Below, piece by piece: positions 1 through 8,468 of a stretch of 64,000 nucleotides of DNA. Position 1 is the stretch's first letter, and the number at the start of each line of letters is the position of its first letter. The position numbers and the translations under genes were made by a program. Location: positions 124,001-188,000 of the forward strand of contig SVJQ01000001.1 of NCBI GenBank assembly GCA_015068905.1. The letters are read 5' to 3'. Below the pieces are notes generated by a model, which saw nothing but the letters and a program-made list of their open reading frames with translations, was not told where the DNA came from and ran no database searches. This DNA is from Oscillospiraceae bacterium (GTDB lineage: Bacteria; Bacillota; Clostridia; UBA1381; UBA9506).

Positions 1-20
1 AGAAGTTACAAAGTAAAAAA

Positions 21-49
21 AACCACCTGTTTTTTCAGGTGGTTTTTTT
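21..49 (+). terminator. Rho-independent terminator of an upstream gene
   Basis: A 9-bp perfect stem (AACCACCTG at 21-29 with CAGGTGGTT at 36-44) closes a T-rich loop and runs into a T tract. It ends transcription from a gene left of the window. Confidence 0.85.
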
Positions 50-113
50 ATGGATAAAACAGCCATAATTGGTTACACTATCAGTAAACAAAAAGAAAGC
101 AGAGGTAATCAAT

Positions 114-293
114 ATGGCAAACGCAAAGAAAACAGACACCCCCTTATCCGGCGTATCCTGCACCGTGACGAACTGCGTCTATAACGGTGGCAACATGACC
201 TGCGAGGCATCAAACATTGAGGTGACAACCTGCGACCCCGTGCAGCAATGCAGTGTGCAGTGCAAAACCTTTGAGCCCCGTGCCGGCAGATAA
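114..293 (+). CDS. DUF1540 domain protein (small Cys-rich)
   Basis: This is a 59-residue protein of unknown function. It carries evenly spaced cysteines (SCTVTNCVYN, MTCEAS, TTCD, CSVQC) typical of DUF1540, a family of small, probably metal-binding proteins common in Clostridia and Bacilli. The ATG at 114 is chosen because an AGAGG ribosome site lies just upstream; the reading frame stays open further upstream to a TTG at 69 that has no such site. It stands alone between a terminator and the addA promoter. The family assignment rests on the cysteine pattern, and no cellular role can be inferred. Confidence 0.75.
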   Translation: MANAKKTDTPLSGVSCTVTNCVYNGGNMTCEASNIEVTTCDPVQQCSVQCKTFEPRAGR

Positions 294-301
294 AATATAA
301 A

Positions 302-330
302 TTGCAATCTTAATTTTTTTGTGCTATACT
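302..330 (+). promoter_or_regulatory. Sigma-A-type promoter of addA
   Basis: A TTGCAA box (302-307) and a TATACT box (325-330) are separated by 17 bp and lie about 35 bp before the addA start codon. No LexA-type palindrome of the CGAAC-N4-GTTCG kind is visible around it. Confidence 0.65.
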
Positions 331-364
331 TTACCTATAACATCCGTTATAGGAAGTGGTGCAG

Positions 365-3300
365 ATGGCAAGAAAATGGACACCGGCGCAAAACGATGCA
401 ATCTTTGCCCGGAATGCTGACCTTTTGGTTGCAGCAGCTGCCGGTAGCGGTAAAACCGCAGTTTTAGTTGAACGCATTATTCAAAGAATTACGGACGAGC
501 ATGAGCCGGTCGATTTAGACCGGCTTTTAGTCGTGACCTTTACCAATGCGGCGGCGGCGGAAATGCGGCAACGTATCGGTGCAGCCCTCACTGAAAAACT
601 GGAGCAGGACCCTTCAAACGAACTTTTGACCCGCCAGATTGCCCTACTGCCCAGAGCTTCTGTTACCACGATGCACGCCTTTTGTCATAAAATTCTGCGT
701 GCAAACTTTAATCTGTTGGGGTTGGACCCGAACTTTTCTTTGGCAGACCCTACTGAAAACGAGTTGATTCGCCTTACAGCTTTAGAAGAAGTGATTGAGG
801 AAATGTACGAGGACCCTGTTTTTGCAGAGGACTTTTTAAAGCTGACAGAGGCATATCTGAACATTAAAAAACCGGACACTTTTTATAACCTCATTAACCA
901 CATTTATGATTTTGCTATGAGCCTGCCTGACCCGCTTAAGTGGCTTTCGGCTTCGGCAGAAAGCTTTCATACCGATGACGAGGTTTCTTTTGATGAAACC
1001 GATACGGCGAAGCTGGTGCTTGCAGCCGGCAAAGGCAAGATAGAATCTGCCATCAAAAAATATGACACAATGATACATATGGCAGACCGTGACGACGGCG
1101 GCGAGGTGCTTGTGCCCTTTTTAAAGCAGGAGCAGGTAATGCTTTGCTCCCTGACAGAGGCAGAAACCTACTCTGAATTTTATGAAAAACTTTCACAGGT
1201 CGTCTTTAAAAACATCCCCGGTGTTCCCGAAGGTGCTGTGCCGAAATATCGAGAGTCCATTCGCGCTATGCGTGACGATGTGAAGGGAAAAGATATTAAA
1301 AAGATGAGAGAGGATTTGTTTTTCCTGCCGGCAGAAGAACAAAGAGAAATTTTGGAAAAACTGTATCCTGTGATGCGTTGTCTGTCAGAAACGGTGCACC
1401 GCTTAATGGTGCGATTTGACGAAAAAAAGAACGAAAAAAATCTTTTGAATTATAATGACTTGGAGCATGGTTGCTATCGCCTTTTTACCAATGAAGACGG
1501 TACGCCCAGTGAGCTTGCAGAATCCGTTAAAGACCAGTTTGACGAAATTTTAATTGACGAATATCAGGACACCAGCGCCCTGCAGGAAGCTATTTTTACT
1601 TCCATTAAAAAGGAAAGCGGACTGTTTTTGGTTGGTGATGTTAAGCAGAGTATTTACCGTTTCCGTAATACCAATCCCCTTCTGTTCCGCGAGAAAAAGG
1701 ACAGGTACATCGAATCTGCCGATGCGAAAGAGAGAAAAATTATTCTGTCTAAAAACTTCAGAAGCCGGGCAGAGGTTTTAGATGGCATTAACTTTGTGTT
1801 TTCACGGATTATGTCTCCTGATGCCGGCGAGCTTGACTATAATGAAGAGGAAAGGCTGTATCCCGGCGCAACCTATCCCGAGATGGCAAAGCCTTTGCCG
1901 CCGGAAACAGAGCTTTATCTGATAGAAACAGGTGAGCAGTCAAAAGACGACGATGAGCTTGAAGCCATTGAAGCAGAAGCCGTTTTAGCGGCAGAAAAAA
2001 TTAAAGAACTCATTGATGGTGGGTATCAGGTGTTGGGAAAAGATGGTGTGCGGACCATTCGCTATCGTGATGTCTGCATTCTGCTGCGCTCCACCAAAAG
2101 CACGGCGGCGTGCTTTGCTGAAACCCTGTCGGCCTTTGGCATTCCCTGCTACAGCGATGCCGGCTCGTCCTTTTTGCAGAGTGAAGAAATTACGGTGATG
2201 CTGTCACTTCTTAAAATTATTGATAACCCCCATCAGGATATACCCCTGCTTTCGGTTTTAAGGTCACAGCTATACAGTCTGACGCCGGATGAACTGGTTG
2301 AAATCCGTCTGTCTGAAAGAAAAAGTGATTTGTTTGATGCACTTATAAAACGGGCAGAGCAGAAAGACGGCTTGGGTCAGCGCTTGGAGGAATTTTTGAC
2401 GGCACTTTCAGACTACCGAGCCAAAAGCCGGCAGATGGATACGGCAGAGCTTGTATGGTATTTATATATGCAAACCGGCTTTTATGAAGCACAGGCAACC
2501 CTAGCCGGCGGCACCCTCAGGCGGCTGAACTTACGGCTTTTATATACCCGTGCGGCGGCATTTGAAAAAACGGGGCTTAAGGGTCTTTACAGCTTTATTC
2601 GTTTTATTGATGAATATCAGGCAATCGGCGGTGATTATGATGCAGCACGTTCCATCGGTGAAGAGCAGGATGTAGTGCGTATTATGAGCATTCACAAAAG
2701 TAAGGGTCTTGAGTTCCCTGTGGTGATTCTTGCCGGAACGGGACGCCAGTTTAACCTGCGTGATTTGCAGGAAAAGGTCTTGATTCACAGTGAGCTGGGC
2801 TACGGCCCTCAATATATAGATACTGACTTGGGTGTTGTGTATAACAACGGTGCCCGTGCAGCAACAAAACAGGTGATGCTGAAAGAAACGCTGTCTGAGG
2901 AAATGCGTATTTTATATGTTGCTATGACCCGTGCCAGAGAAAAGCTGATTATGCTTGGCTCAGGGAAAAAACTGACAGACCAGATTAAAAAGTGCGCCCC
3001 CGGCGCTATGGGGAAACGGGTTTCCGGCTTTTTTGCGTTGGAGGCAAAGTCATACCTCAGTTGGCTGTTTATGGCACTTTTATCTCACCCTGACGGCAAG
3101 ATTCTTCGTGAACTTTCTCAAACTGATGCGGTGACACCAACAGACAGCGATGCAAAATTTTCTTTGAAGCTTTTGTATGCAGAAGATCTTATGCTGCCGG
3201 AGGAGGAAACTGAGGAAGAGGACGGATTGCCGGATGCCGAACTGCCGGAGAGCCTTTTAGAAAAGCTTGGCTATGCTTATGCACATCAGGCAGAAACCCT

Positions 3301-3910
3301 TTTGCCTGCCAAAATCACGGTTACAGAGGTTAAACGCGCCATGACAGAAGATGAATCGGACAGCGTATACTTATACCCCCGTCCGGAATTTTTAAAACAG
3401 CACACCGGTCGGCTGTCGGCAGCTGAGGCAGGCACGGCGATGCACACAGTTTTAGAGCATTTGAATTTTAAAGACTGCGGCACTCTGCAGGCTGTTTGCA
3501 ATCAGATATCAGCTATGCATCAAAAAGGCATATTGACAAAGGAAGAGGTCGGTGTGGTATCGGCTGAACAAATTTTTGCCTTTATGCAGTCTGAACCGGG
3601 CGAGAGAATCTGCAATGCCAAAAGCGTCAGAAGAGAGGTATCTTTTGGCATTCCTGCCGATGCGGAAGCAATTTTTGGCGTATCGGGTCAGGTAATGCTG
3701 CAGGGTATGATTGACTGTGTGCTGTTTGAAGAAAACGGTATCAGCATTATTGATTATAAAACAGACAGGGGCAGTGACATAGAGGCTATTGTAGAACGCT
3801 ACCGGATTCAGCTTGCGTGCTACAAGCAGGCGGCAGAAGTTATGTATGGACAAAAAGTTCAGCACTCATATTTATATCTGTTTTCCCACGGGAAATGGAT
3901 TGAATTGTAG
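365..3910 (+). CDS. addA: AddA helicase-nuclease subunit
   Basis: ATP-dependent helicase and nuclease subunit of the AddAB enzyme, which processes double-strand DNA ends for RecA-dependent repair. The 1181-residue product has the UvrD-type Walker A motif (AAAAGSGKTA, about residues 23-32), the helicase motif II ILIDEYQDTS near 397, motif V/VI sequence MSIHKSKGLEFP near 775, and a C-terminal nuclease motif IIDYKTDR near 1128 followed by the QLACY helix. Length is close to the usual 1200 or so. The ATG at 365 is preferred over the in-frame GTG at 356 because AGGAAG sits 8 bp upstream. The partner addB, normally directly upstream, is not in the window; the gene before it is a DUF1540 protein behind a terminator. 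Confidence 0.95.
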   Translation: MARKWTPAQNDAIFARNADLLVAAAAGSGKTAVLVERIIQRITDEHEPVDLDRLLVVTFTNAAAAEMRQRIGAALTEKLEQDPSNELLTRQIALLPRASVTTMHAFCHKILRANFNLLGLDPNFSLADPTENELIRLTALEEVIEEMYEDPVFAEDFLKLTEAYLNIKKPDTFYNLINHIYDFAMSLPDPLKWLSASAESFHTDDEVSFDETDTAKLVLAAGKGKIESAIKKYDTMIHMADRDDGGEVLVPFLKQEQVMLCSLTEAETYSEFYEKLSQVVFKNIPGVPEGAVPKYRESIRAMRDDVKGKDIKKMREDLFFLPAEEQREILEKLYPVMRCLSETVHRLMVRFDEKKNEKNLLNYNDLEHGCYRLFTNEDGTPSELAESVKDQFDEILIDEYQDTSALQEAIFTSIKKESGLFLVGDVKQSIYRFRNTNPLLFREKKDRYIESADAKERKIILSKNFRSRAEVLDGINFVFSRIMSPDAGELDYNEEERLYPGATYPEMAKPLPPETELYLIETGEQSKDDDELEAIEAEAVLAAEKIKELIDGGYQVLGKDGVRTIRYRDVCILLRSTKSTAACFAETLSAFGIPCYSDAGSSFLQSEEITVMLSLLKIIDNPHQDIPLLSVLRSQLYSLTPDELVEIRLSERKSDLFDALIKRAEQKDGLGQRLEEFLTALSDYRAKSRQMDTAELVWYLYMQTGFYEAQATLAGGTLRRLNLRLLYTRAAAFEKTGLKGLYSFIRFIDEYQAIGGDYDAARSIGEEQDVVRIMSIHKSKGLEFPVVILAGTGRQFNLRDLQEKVLIHSELGYGPQYIDTDLGVVYNNGARAATKQVMLKETLSEEMRILYVAMTRAREKLIMLGSGKKLTDQIKKCAPGAMGKRVSGFFALEAKSYLSWLFMALLSHPDGKILRELSQTDAVTPTDSDAKFSLKLLYAEDLMLPEEETEEEDGLPDAELPESLLEKLGYAYAHQAETLLPAKITVTEVKRAMTEDESDSVYLYPRPEFLKQHTGRLSAAEAGTAMHTVLEHLNFKDCGTLQAVCNQISAMHQKGILTKEEVGVVSAEQIFAFMQSEPGERICNAKSVRREVSFGIPADAEAIFGVSGQVMLQGMIDCVLFEENGISIIDYKTDRGSDIEAIVERYRIQLACYKQAAEVMYGQKVQHSYLYLFSHGKWIEL

Positions 3911-3955
3911 TGACTTGATGGACTTGTATATTATGATAGAATATATTCATCATTC

Positions 3956-4018
3956 GGAATGGATAAATCCATTCCCTACAAAGTACTGAGGTAGCTGTAG
4001 GGTACGCATTTATGCGTA
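3956..4018. repeat. Short intergenic element of three consecutive hairpins
   Basis: Three perfect inverted repeats follow one another: a 9-bp stem with AA loop at 3956-3975, a CCCTACA/TGTAGGG pair at 3974-3980 and 3996-4002, and TACGCAT/ATGCGTA at 4003-4018. The arrangement resembles small dispersed repeats of bacterial genomes. Only one copy was noticed in this window, so its repeat nature is an inference. Confidence 0.4.
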
Positions 4019-4063
4019 TTGAATCAATATCATTTAAAAAGGAATTTGAAAGGGGATATTTTA

Positions 4064-4480
4064 ATGAAATCATACCGTAAGGAACTGTTTTTTCAATCAC
4101 CCAACCGTCGTGAAATTATCAGAATTACTGATGATGTGCAGGCTGCGATTAATGAAAGCGGCATTAAAGAGGGTTTTGTGCTTGTTAACGCAATGCACAT
4201 TACCGCCAGCGTGTTTATTAACGATAACGAGTCAGGCCTTCATCATGACTATGAGGTGTGGCTTGAAAAGCTGGCACCGGAAAAGCCCTATGACCAATAT
4301 TGGCACAACGGCTATGAGGATAACGGCGATGCTCACTTAAAGAGAACTGTTATGGGTCGTGAGGTGGTTTGCGCCATTACAAACGGTAAGCTTGACTTTG
4401 GCCCTTGGGAAGAAATTTTCTACTATGAACTGGACGGCAAGCGCAGAAAAAGAGTGCTCATTAAGATTATTGGTGAATAA
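4064..4480 (+). CDS. YjbQ/UPF0047 family protein
   Basis: A 138-residue protein of the YjbQ (UPF0047) family, small conserved proteins some of which show weak thiamine-phosphate synthase activity; the physiological role is not settled. Family signatures are the [10 protein letters not shown] segment, the [15 protein letters not shown] block with conserved His, Asp and Lys, and the [14 protein letters not shown]-terminal strand. The ATG at 4064 has an AAGGGGAT ribosome site 6 bp upstream; the upstream in-frame extension to 4019 runs through a hairpin element and is not convincing. It is followed by its own terminator, so it appears monocistronic. Confidence 0.88.
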   Translation: MKSYRKELFFQSPNRREIIRITDDVQAAINESGIKEGFVLVNAMHITASVFINDNESGLHHDYEVWLEKLAPEKPYDQYWHNGYEDNGDAHLKRTVMGREVVCAITNGKLDFGPWEEIFYYELDGKRRKRVLIKIIGE

Positions 4481-4485
4481 AAATG

Positions 4486-4517
4486 TGGCGGATGCAAAAC
4501 ATCCGCCATATTTTTTT
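4486..4517 (+). terminator. Terminator after the yjbQ-like gene
   Basis: A 9-bp stem TGGCGGATG/CATCCGCCA with a 5-nt loop is followed by a run of T. Confidence 0.88.
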
Positions 4518-4537
4518 ACAAAAAACAGAACAAATGT

Positions 4538-4566
4538 TTGATTTTTGTTTTTTTTTATGATATACT
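4538..4566 (+). promoter_or_regulatory. Promoter of the DUF4432 gene
   Basis: TTGATT (4538-4543) and TATACT (4561-4566) with a 17-bp spacer lie about 45 bp before the start codon. Confidence 0.65.
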
Positions 4567-4609
4567 TAAAGTGTGTAAGAATTTTTATATGAATCACGGA
4601 GGCAAATTT

Positions 4610-5575
4610 ATGAATACATATATAGGACATCCCCATCAGATTATGGGCGTTGAAGAAATGAGATTATCCGGCGGCAAGGCCGACGGTATGAGAATGCTCT
4701 ATGTCAGAAACGGCAAAGGTCTTGAATTCTGGGTGTCGGTTGACAGATGCGCTGACATTTCAAGGCTCTCCTTTAAAGGGGATAATTATAGCTATATTTC
4801 ACCCTGCGGCTATGTTGCGCCTCAGTATTATGATGCAAAGGGGCTTGGCTTTTTAAAATCCTTTACGGCAGGCTTTTGCACAACCTGCGGTTTAACAGGG
4901 GTAGGGAACCCCTGCACAGATGACGGTGAGGAAGTGCCTCTCCACGGCACCATATCAAACATCCCTTGCGAAAATATCGGTCATTGGGTGGCTTCTGACG
5001 GCATTCACATAAAAGCCCAGGTGAGAGATGCCAGAATCTTTTCCCATAAGCTGATGCTTGAAAGAGAATATATTGTTTCACTTGAGAAAAACGAAATCAC
5101 CATGCACGATACGGTTACCAACATTGGCGATACCGTAAGCCCGCTGGAGGTTATGTATCACTGTAATATGGGCTATCCCCTGCTTGATGAAAATACGGTT
5201 TTAAACATTCCCTCAACAAAGGTAACCCACAGAACTGAGGGCAGAGAAGTAGAAAAGGCTGAAAGTGCTGCTATCACAACCCCACAAAACGGCATTGGTG
5301 AGGTGTGCTATTATCACACCTTACATGGTGCGACGGAAATTACAATGTACAACCCGACCATCAAAAAAGGCTTAAAAATGTCATATAACGCAGATGAAAT
5401 GAAATATTTTACTCAATGGAAGATGCTGGGCGAATATGACTACGTTATGGGTCTTGAACCAGGTAACTGTAACCCTGACGGTCGTGATGTTATGCGCAAA
5501 AACGGAACCTTAGAGTTTTTAAAACCCGGTGAGAAACGGGAATTTAACTTAAAATTTGAAGCTTATGAAGCATAA
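4610..5575 (+). CDS. DUF4432 family aldose epimerase-like protein
   Basis: A 321-residue cytoplasmic protein that resembles the galactose-mutarotase-like beta-sandwich family DUF4432. Features seen are the PLHGTISN segment with the conserved catalytic-type histidine, the EVMYHCNMGYPLL strand, and the GLEPGNCNPDGRD motif with its conserved glutamate. Family members are presumed to interconvert sugar anomers or bind sugars. The ATG at 4610 follows a GGAGG ribosome site; the frame extends upstream to 4538 but that part overlaps the promoter. No sugar gene is adjacent, so the substrate is unknown. Confidence 0.8.
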   Translation: MNTYIGHPHQIMGVEEMRLSGGKADGMRMLYVRNGKGLEFWVSVDRCADISRLSFKGDNYSYISPCGYVAPQYYDAKGLGFLKSFTAGFCTTCGLTGVGNPCTDDGEEVPLHGTISNIPCENIGHWVASDGIHIKAQVRDARIFSHKLMLEREYIVSLEKNEITMHDTVTNIGDTVSPLEVMYHCNMGYPLLDENTVLNIPSTKVTHRTEGREVEKAESAAITTPQNGIGEVCYYHTLHGATEITMYNPTIKKGLKMSYNADEMKYFTQWKMLGEYDYVMGLEPGNCNPDGRDVMRKNGTLEFLKPGEKREFNLKFEAYEA

Positions 5576-5677
5576 AAGCCTCTCACACACCTGAGATCGA
5601 TATTACAAAGCGAGCCTTTGTCCTAGTTTGATATGATTCTATAAAGATTGGCGAATTTTGTCGAAAGGAGATAGGGC

Positions 5678-5971
5678 ATGAAAGAGTTAATATGCTTAAG
5701 ATGTAATTGTAAAATGAAATATAGCGGCACAAGAAAAATTCAGTTAGGAGAAACTGGTTGGTTTTTGGGTGATTTGCCAAATTTAATTGCAGGAGCAATA
5801 GAAGTAGATATATATTCGTGTGAGGAATGTGGGAAAATTGAGTTTTTTCACACGGAACATCAAGATGAAAATGGAATAGCACAAACTCAATGTCCGAAAT
5901 GTGCTAAGAAACATGATATTGATTATCCTAAGTGTCCATTTTGCGGATACAAATATTATGATAAATATTAG
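5678..5971 (+). CDS. Small zinc-ribbon protein
   Basis: A 97-residue protein with four CxxC knuckles (CLRC, CEEC, CPKC, CPFC), so it probably holds two zinc ions, one ribbon at each end. A ribosome site AAAGGAG precedes the ATG. Base composition is more AT-rich than the surrounding genes, as is that of the next gene, which may indicate a transferred pair. I do not recognise a specific function; nucleic-acid or protein binding is the usual guess for such proteins. Confidence 0.7.
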   Translation: MKELICLRCNCKMKYSGTRKIQLGETGWFLGDLPNLIAGAIEVDIYSCEECGKIEFFHTEHQDENGIAQTQCPKCAKKHDIDYPKCPFCGYKYYDKY

Positions 5972-6086
5972 TTTTATTTTTTGATTTACATTAGTTGTTG
6001 CAAAAAACATTGGCATCTAGATTATACAGTCTTTATAGTAAGGAAGTCGAATTTCAAAAAAGTGTTAAACAAAGGAGGTTGTTGGC

Positions 6087-6545
6087 ATGAAAAAAGTAAT
6101 AGTATTAGTGCTATCACTAGTCCTTGTCGTGTGTTTAGTTGCTTGTATTAATACCCTGCCAAAGAAACAATCCCTTTCCAATGGTGATTCACACTCAGAT
6201 GTTGAAGGCATTTTTGTTGAGATTGAGGGTATAAATATTTATCCTGACATAACAAGTTTGGTTGTTTTGTGGAATAATAAGACAGAATACACAGCTACAT
6301 ATGGAAATATCTATTCGATTGAACGGTTAGAAAACGGAGAATGGGTTGATTGTTCTCTTAAAGATAACGCTTTTACGCTGATAGGTTACGAGCTAAAAGC
6401 AAACGAAACGGTTACTAAAGAATACCGCCTCACAGATATGTATGATATTAGCAAGTCGGGAACATATCGCTTCCGTACTTCTTGCACTTTGGATATGGGC
6501 GACAATAAAGAGTGTAATATGTGGGCAGAGTTTATAGTTGAATAA
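6087..6545 (+). CDS. Lipoprotein with an immunoglobulin-like domain
   Basis: A 152-residue exported protein. The N-terminus is a lipoprotein signal peptide ending in LVACI, with the cysteine as lipid anchor at about residue 20. The remaining 130 residues show alternating strands (ENGEWVDC, GTYRFRTSC) that match bacterial Ig-like folds of small Firmicute lipoproteins. AAAGGAGG lies upstream of the ATG. Function is unknown. The gene is AT-rich compared with its neighbours. Confidence 0.72.
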   Translation: MKKVIVLVLSLVLVVCLVACINTLPKKQSLSNGDSHSDVEGIFVEIEGINIYPDITSLVVLWNNKTEYTATYGNIYSIERLENGEWVDCSLKDNAFTLIGYELKANETVTKEYRLTDMYDISKSGTYRFRTSCTLDMGDNKECNMWAEFIVE

Positions 6546-6653
6546 GTAAAATTTTATTTTACCAATATTTTTGGACCTGACTTTACACAAACCTGCGACT
6601 AAAAAACTTTGCATCTAAACCTTATATATGCAAACAACAGAAAGGAAAAAATT

Positions 6654-7271
6654 ATGGCGAAACGATCAAATCGTGAACAGGAAATTTTAGATTTTATTAC
6701 AGCGCAAGTACAAAAAAAGGGTTATCCCCCCTCGATCAGAGAAATCTGTGCGGCGGTGGGCCTTAACTCGCCCTCAACGGTGCATACCTATATTAAAAAA
6801 CTGCAGGATAAGGGCCTTTTAGAAAAAGACGGCTCTAAAACCCGTGCCATCCGTCTGGTGGAAACCAATGCAGAGCGTATGGCAGAACCCATTGCAGAAT
6901 ATTTATCTGTTCCTGTGGTGGGTGAGGTTGCCGCAGGCACGCCCATCCTTGCGGAACAAAACGTGACAGATACCTTCCCCCTGCCCATGGCATTTGCCAA
7001 AAACAGAGATGTGTTTATGCTGAAGGTTCGTGGTGACAGTATGATTAACGCCGGCATTTTCCATGGTGACTATGTGGTTGTCACACAGCAGGAAACCGCA
7101 CGAAACGGTGACATTGTTGTGGCCCTTTTGGACGATTCTGCCACCGTTAAAACCTTTTATCAGGAAAACGGCTATATCAGACTGCAGCCGGAAAACGATG
7201 CCCTTTCCCCGATTTTGGTTCGTGAGGTCAGAATTGTGGGTAAGGTATCCGGCGTTTTGAGAATTTACTAG
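6654..7271 (+). CDS. lexA: LexA SOS repressor
   Basis: Transcriptional repressor of the SOS response that cleaves itself when RecA filaments form. The 205-residue product has the N-terminal winged helix (YPPSIREICAAVGLNSPST), the Ala-Gly cleavage site in VGEVAAGTP near residue 94, the catalytic serine in GDSMI near 127 and the catalytic lysine in ATVKTF near 165. The ATG at 6654 follows AGAAAGGA. No SOS box of the CGAAC type was found upstream, but a dyad TTTGCAT-N13-ATGCAAA lies at 6608-6634 and could be an operator. The M20 gene starts 11 bp downstream. Confidence 0.95.
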   Translation: MAKRSNREQEILDFITAQVQKKGYPPSIREICAAVGLNSPSTVHTYIKKLQDKGLLEKDGSKTRAIRLVETNAERMAEPIAEYLSVPVVGEVAAGTPILAEQNVTDTFPLPMAFAKNRDVFMLKVRGDSMINAGIFHGDYVVVTQQETARNGDIVVALLDDSATVKTFYQENGYIRLQPENDALSPILVREVRIVGKVSGVLRIY

Positions 7272-7282
7272 GAGGCAAAGCT

Positions 7283-8455
7283 GTGGAAAATATTAAAAAA
7301 CTGACTGAAGAAATTTTTGAAGATATTGTTGCCGTTCGCCGGCATATTCATCAGCACCCTGAGCTTGAGTATCATGAGTTTGAAACCTCAGCTTACATAT
7401 GTGACTATCTTGACAAGCTGGGCATCCCTTACACAAAGGGTATTGCTAAAACCGGTGTTGTAGGCCTGATTGATGTGCAGGCAGAAAAGACCTTGCTCAT
7501 GCGTGCTGATATGGATGCTTTGCCCATTACAGAAGAGGTTGATGTGCCCTTTAAATCAGTGAACGAGGGTGTGATGCACGCCTGCGGTCACGATGCCCAC
7601 GTTGCAATGCTACTTGGCTGTGCCACAGTTTTATGGAAGATGAAAGATAAACTTTCTTGTAACATCAAGCTATTGTTCCAGCCGGCAGAAGAAGATGCCG
7701 GCGGTGCCCTGCCTATGATCAATGAGGGCGTGATGGAAAACCCCAAGGTGGATGCAGCTATTGGCGCACATGTTTCAAATGCGGTTTCTGCCGGCAGTGT
7801 TTTGGTTAAAACCGGCGAGTTTATGGCATCACCGGACGACTTTGAGTTAGTCATCCACGGTCGTGGCGGTCACGGGGCACTACCTCATTTATGCACAGAC
7901 CCCATTGCTATCGGGGCGCAGATTATCACAGGGTGGAGCGTGCTTGCCGCCCGTTATACCACCCCGCTTGAAAAGCTTGTTATTTCTACGAATTATTTTC
8001 ATGCAGGTACCACTTTTAATGTCATCCCTGATGATGCGGTGATTCGCGGTACCGTGCGTACCTTTCATCCGGGTCTTCGCAAAGCTGTGGCAAAGGAGAT
8101 GGAAACCATTGCCCGTCAGCTTGCTGAGGCCTATGGCGCTACCTGCGATTTTGAATTTATCTTCCGCTATCCGCCCCTTTTAAACGATGAGGGTATGACG
8201 GCGGCACTTGCCAAAAGTGCGGCAGAAATTTTAGGAAGTGACAAAGTTGTATATGGCAAAGATCCCTCAATGGGTGGTGAAGACTTTGCTTATTTTGCAG
8301 AGCGTGTTCCGGCAACCTTCATTCACGTTGGAACGGGTAACGAACAAGAGGGCATTACAGCACCCTGGCACAATTCACACTTTAATATTGATGAATCCGG
8401 CATGAAGGCCGGCATTATGGCAATGTGTCAGCTTGCTATGGAATTTGGTAAATAA
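7283..8455 (+). CDS. M20 family amidohydrolase/peptidase
   Basis: A zinc-dependent hydrolase of the M20D group (N-acyl-amino acid or hippurate hydrolase-like), 390 residues, cytoplasmic. Metal ligand motifs are visible: MHACGHDAHV, PAEEDAGGA, the GRGGHGA segment of the lid domain, and SMGGEDFAYF near the end. The start is GTG at 7283, 7 bp after AGGAGG. It sits 11 bp behind lexA and 13 bp ahead of an ABC exporter, so the three may be co-transcribed. The exact substrate cannot be told from the sequence. Confidence 0.9.
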   Translation: MENIKKLTEEIFEDIVAVRRHIHQHPELEYHEFETSAYICDYLDKLGIPYTKGIAKTGVVGLIDVQAEKTLLMRADMDALPITEEVDVPFKSVNEGVMHACGHDAHVAMLLGCATVLWKMKDKLSCNIKLLFQPAEEDAGGALPMINEGVMENPKVDAAIGAHVSNAVSAGSVLVKTGEFMASPDDFELVIHGRGGHGALPHLCTDPIAIGAQIITGWSVLAARYTTPLEKLVISTNYFHAGTTFNVIPDDAVIRGTVRTFHPGLRKAVAKEMETIARQLAEAYGATCDFEFIFRYPPLLNDEGMTAALAKSAAEILGSDKVVYGKDPSMGGEDFAYFAERVPATFIHVGTGNEQEGITAPWHNSHFNIDESGMKAGIMAMCQLAMEFGK

Positions 8456-8468
8456 AAGAGGAAAGTCA

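Noticed and set aside
301..364. SOS box before addA
   Set aside because: No CGAAC-N4-GTTCG-like palindrome could be found.
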